Positions 62,446-64,000 of a DNA stretch of 64,000 nt are shown here, one piece after another (positions within the stretch are counted from its first letter, which is position 1; each line of letters begins with the position of its first letter). Both the position numbers and the translations under genes were made by a program. Under the pieces are notes generated by a model that worked only from the letters and a program-made list of their open reading frames with translations, was not told where the DNA came from and searched no databases. This DNA comes from Mesorhizobium sp. M2E.F.Ca.ET.219.01.1.1 (GTDB lineage: Bacteria; Pseudomonadota; Alphaproteobacteria; Rhizobiales; Rhizobiaceae): assembly GCF_004016445.2 (NCBI RefSeq), contig NZ_SADT02000001.1:849630-913629 (forward strand), written 5' to 3'.

Positions 62446-63732
62446 ATGATCGACCCTAAAACCGCCAAGCGGGGCCTTGCGCTGGTTTTCACGACGCTTT
62501 TGCTCGACATCATCGGCTTCGGCATCATCATGCCGGTGCTGCCGGCCTATCTTGAGGAACTGAGCGGCGTCAGCGTCAGCGAGGCCGCGATCGAGGGCGG
62601 CTGGCTGTTCTTCGTCTATGCGGCGATGCAGTTCTTCTTCGCGCCGATCATCGGCGGGTTGAGCGACCGCTTCGGGCGCCGGCCGGTCCTGCTTGCCTCA
62701 GTGCTGACCTTCTCGATCGACAATCTGATCTGCGCCATCGCCTGGTCCTATCCGATGCTGTTCATCGGCCGCGTGCTCGCGGGTATTTCCGGCGCCAGCT
62801 ATTCGACGACGTCCGCTTTCGTAGCCGACATCTCAAACGACGAGAACCGGTCGAAGAATTTCGGTCTGCTCGGCATCGCCTTTGGCGTCGGCTTCGTCAT
62901 CGGCCCGGTGCTGGGCGGGGTGCTCGGCACCTTCGGGCCGCGCGTGCCGTTCTATTTCGCCGCCGGGCTCGCTTTGGTCAATTTCCTGATCGCGATGGTC
63001 TTCCTCCCGGAGACGCTGGACGAAAAACACCGCCGCCGCTTCGACTGGAAGCGCGCCAATCCCGTCGGCACGCTCATGCAGATGCGCAATTATCCGGGCA
63101 TCGGCTGGATCGGGCTGGTGTTCTTCCTGATGACGCTCGGCCACATGATGTATCCGGCGGTGTGGTCGTTCGTGTCCAATTACCGCTACGGCTGGAACCA
63201 GCAGCAGATCGGGTTCTCGCTCGGCGTTTTCGGACTGTGCGGAGCGATCGTCATGGCGACGGTGCTGCCCCGCGTCATCCCGAAGCTCGGCGAATGGAAG
63301 ACGGCGGCGATCGGGCTGACCTTCACCGCGCTCAGCGCCTTCGGCTATGCGTTCTCGACGCAAGGCTGGATGATCTATGCGGTGATCGTAGCCGGCTGCC
63401 TGGAATCGCTGGCGGACCCGCCGCTCAGGAGCCTCGCCGCCGCCAAGGTGCCGCCTTCGGCGCAGGGCGAATTGCAGGGCGCGATGACCTCGATCTTCTC
63501 GATCACCTCGATCGTCACGCCGCTGCTCTACACGGCGATCTTTTCCTGGTTCACCGGACCGAGCGCGCCGGTCGTGTTCGGCGGCGCGCCCTATGTGCTC
63601 GGCGCGATTTTCCTGACGCTGGCGGTCATCGTCTTTGTGACGAAGGTAGCCAAGCCGACGCCGAAGGAAGTCGAGCGCATGCACGCGCAGGAAGCGGCGC
63701 ATACGCAGGAAGCAGCAACCGACGCTGCTTGA
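62446..63732 (+). CDS. TetA-like MFS transporter, DHA1 family
   Basis: 428 residues; ATG 62446 is preceded by GAGGAG nine bases upstream. 12 TM helices. N-terminus [23 protein letters not shown], motif [19 protein letters not shown], and [20 protein letters not shown] are those of class A-type tetracycline exporters and their chromosomal homologues. The C-terminal tail is rich in Ala, Glu and His ([14 protein letters not shown]). Tetracycline resistance cannot be concluded; chromosomal relatives often have other substrates. A strong hairpin follows the stop. Confidence 0.92.
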   Translation: MIDPKTAKRGLALVFTTLLLDIIGFGIIMPVLPAYLEELSGVSVSEAAIEGGWLFFVYAAMQFFFAPIIGGLSDRFGRRPVLLASVLTFSIDNLICAIAWSYPMLFIGRVLAGISGASYSTTSAFVADISNDENRSKNFGLLGIAFGVGFVIGPVLGGVLGTFGPRVPFYFAAGLALVNFLIAMVFLPETLDEKHRRRFDWKRANPVGTLMQMRNYPGIGWIGLVFFLMTLGHMMYPAVWSFVSNYRYGWNQQQIGFSLGVFGLCGAIVMATVLPRVIPKLGEWKTAAIGLTFTALSAFGYAFSTQGWMIYAVIVAGCLESLADPPLRSLAAAKVPPSAQGELQGAMTSIFSITSIVTPLLYTAIFSWFTGPSAPVVFGGAPYVLGAIFLTLAVIVFVTKVAKPTPKEVERMHAQEAAHTQEAATDAA

Positions 63733-63735
63733 AGC

Positions 63736-63778
63736 TTAGTGTGTTTCACCGTTTCGCGGAAACGGTGAAACACACTAA
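63736..63778. terminator. 20-bp hairpin after the TetA-like gene
   Basis: Arms TTAGTGTGTTTCACCGTTTC and GAAACGGTGAAACACACTAA pair over 20 bp around a GCG loop, followed by CTCTTTGTTTTT. It is likely a bidirectional terminator between the convergent transporter gene and carA. Confidence 0.85.
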
Positions 63779-63794
63779 CTCTTTGTTTTTACAC

Positions 63795-63838
63795 AATTCC
63801 GGACGGAAAACCGCTCACACTTTTCCTGGAATTGCTCT
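63795..63838 (+). repeat. intergenic repeat family B, copy 2
   Basis: 44 bp: AATTCCGGACGGAAAACCGC followed by TCACACTTTTCCTGGAATTG and CTCT. It matches 41949-41993 except for one missing base and has the same AATTCC/GGAATT ends. Confidence 0.9.
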
Positions 63839-63857
63839 AGGCTGGCTGCGGTTTGAG

Positions 63858-64000
63858 CTAGGCCCGTTCCGCCAGCGCTTCCTCGCCGCGCCGTTCGCGG
63901 ATCAGGTTGACGAAGCGGCGGAAGAGGTAGTGCGAATCCTGTGGGCCGGGCGAGGCCTCGGGATGATGCTGGACCGAGAACACCGGACGGCCGGTCAGCG
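63858..64000 (-). CDS. carA: carbamoyl-phosphate synthase small subunit, 3' part only
   Basis: 47 codons plus stop are in the window; the rest is outside. The segment [20 protein letters not shown] contains the His/Glu of the class I glutamine amidotransferase triad and is diagnostic for CarA. The end [21 protein letters not shown] is normal. CarA releases ammonia from glutamine for CarB. It runs in the same orientation as carB, about 14 kb apart, a split layout usual in rhizobia. Confident despite truncation by the window edge. Confidence 0.95.
   Translation of the reverse strand, partial: LTGRPVFSVQHHPEASPGPQDSHYLFRRFVNLIRERRGEEALAERA

Noticed and set aside
62446..63732. Tetracycline-resistance determinant
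   Set aside because: The protein is TetA-like but chromosomal, without tetR or mobile context; substrate cannot be inferred.

Overview
The window reads as chromosomal DNA of a GC-rich alphaproteobacterium of the rhizobial group (order Hyphomicrobiales), most likely Mesorhizobium or a close relative. This is inferred from gene order (greA; lrp-trxB-lsrB; carB and carA held apart), from extensin-like and DUF3775 proteins, from rhizobial-type palindromic intergenic repeats, and from an AbcR-like small RNA beside lsrB. No rRNA, tRNA, CRISPR array, intact IS element or prophage was seen.

Layout. 0-3 kb: HxlR-type regulator (cut by the window edge) with an EmrA/EmrB efflux pair. 3-8 kb: a 1553-residue autotransporter. 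8.4-14.5 kb: a CorC-like CBS protein between two 58-residue paralogues, an LssY-C protein, two extensin-like proteins, a DUF3775 protein and a TPR protein. 14.6-22.6 kb: greA with a terminator-like leader, then the ADP-heptose/LPS inner-core genes in two blocks (hldD-waaF-waaC on the minus strand, hldE-gmhA-gmhB on the plus strand), separated by a FlK-like thioesterase and a frameshifted LysE gene. 22.6-26.6 kb: lrp, trxB, lsrB, a methyltransferase pseudogene, and a gene-free 680-bp region holding an AbcR-type small RNA and a second RNA candidate. 26.6-35.6 kb: an EF-G-like GTPase, alpha/beta hydrolase, methyltransferase, cupin, aspartate aminotransferase, tandem EAL proteins, GST and a cold-shock protein. 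35.8-44.7 kb: Ogt, a lytic transglycosylase lipoprotein, GNAT, a sugar ABC transporter without an adjacent ATPase, and small stress-type proteins. 44.7-46.2 kb: an AT-rich gene for a HAD domain fused to a membrane domain, broken by one in-frame stop. 46.2-64 kb: carB, SH3 protein, metallophosphoesterase, three regulator/transporter or regulator/enzyme pairs with visible operators (ArsR/MFS, MarR/SDR, LysR/LysE), mntH/mntR with a MntR box, a zinc metallopeptidase, a TetA-like MFS protein and the 3' end of carA.

How the genes fit together. hldE, gmhA, gmhB and hldD cover the route from sedoheptulose-7-phosphate to ADP-L-glycero-D-manno-heptose, and waaC and waaF transfer the heptoses to lipid A-Kdo, so inner-core LPS synthesis is essentially complete here. 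LsrB and AbcR-type RNAs are regulators of envelope, redox and nutrient-uptake functions in rhizobia. Three genes carry single-base lesions (LysE frameshift, TAG in the methyltransferase, TGA in the HAD gene), which suggests recent decay or assembly error. The least explained items are the RNA candidates at 26.4-26.6 kb and 38.6-38.8 kb, the HAD-membrane fusion and the paired 58-residue proteins.
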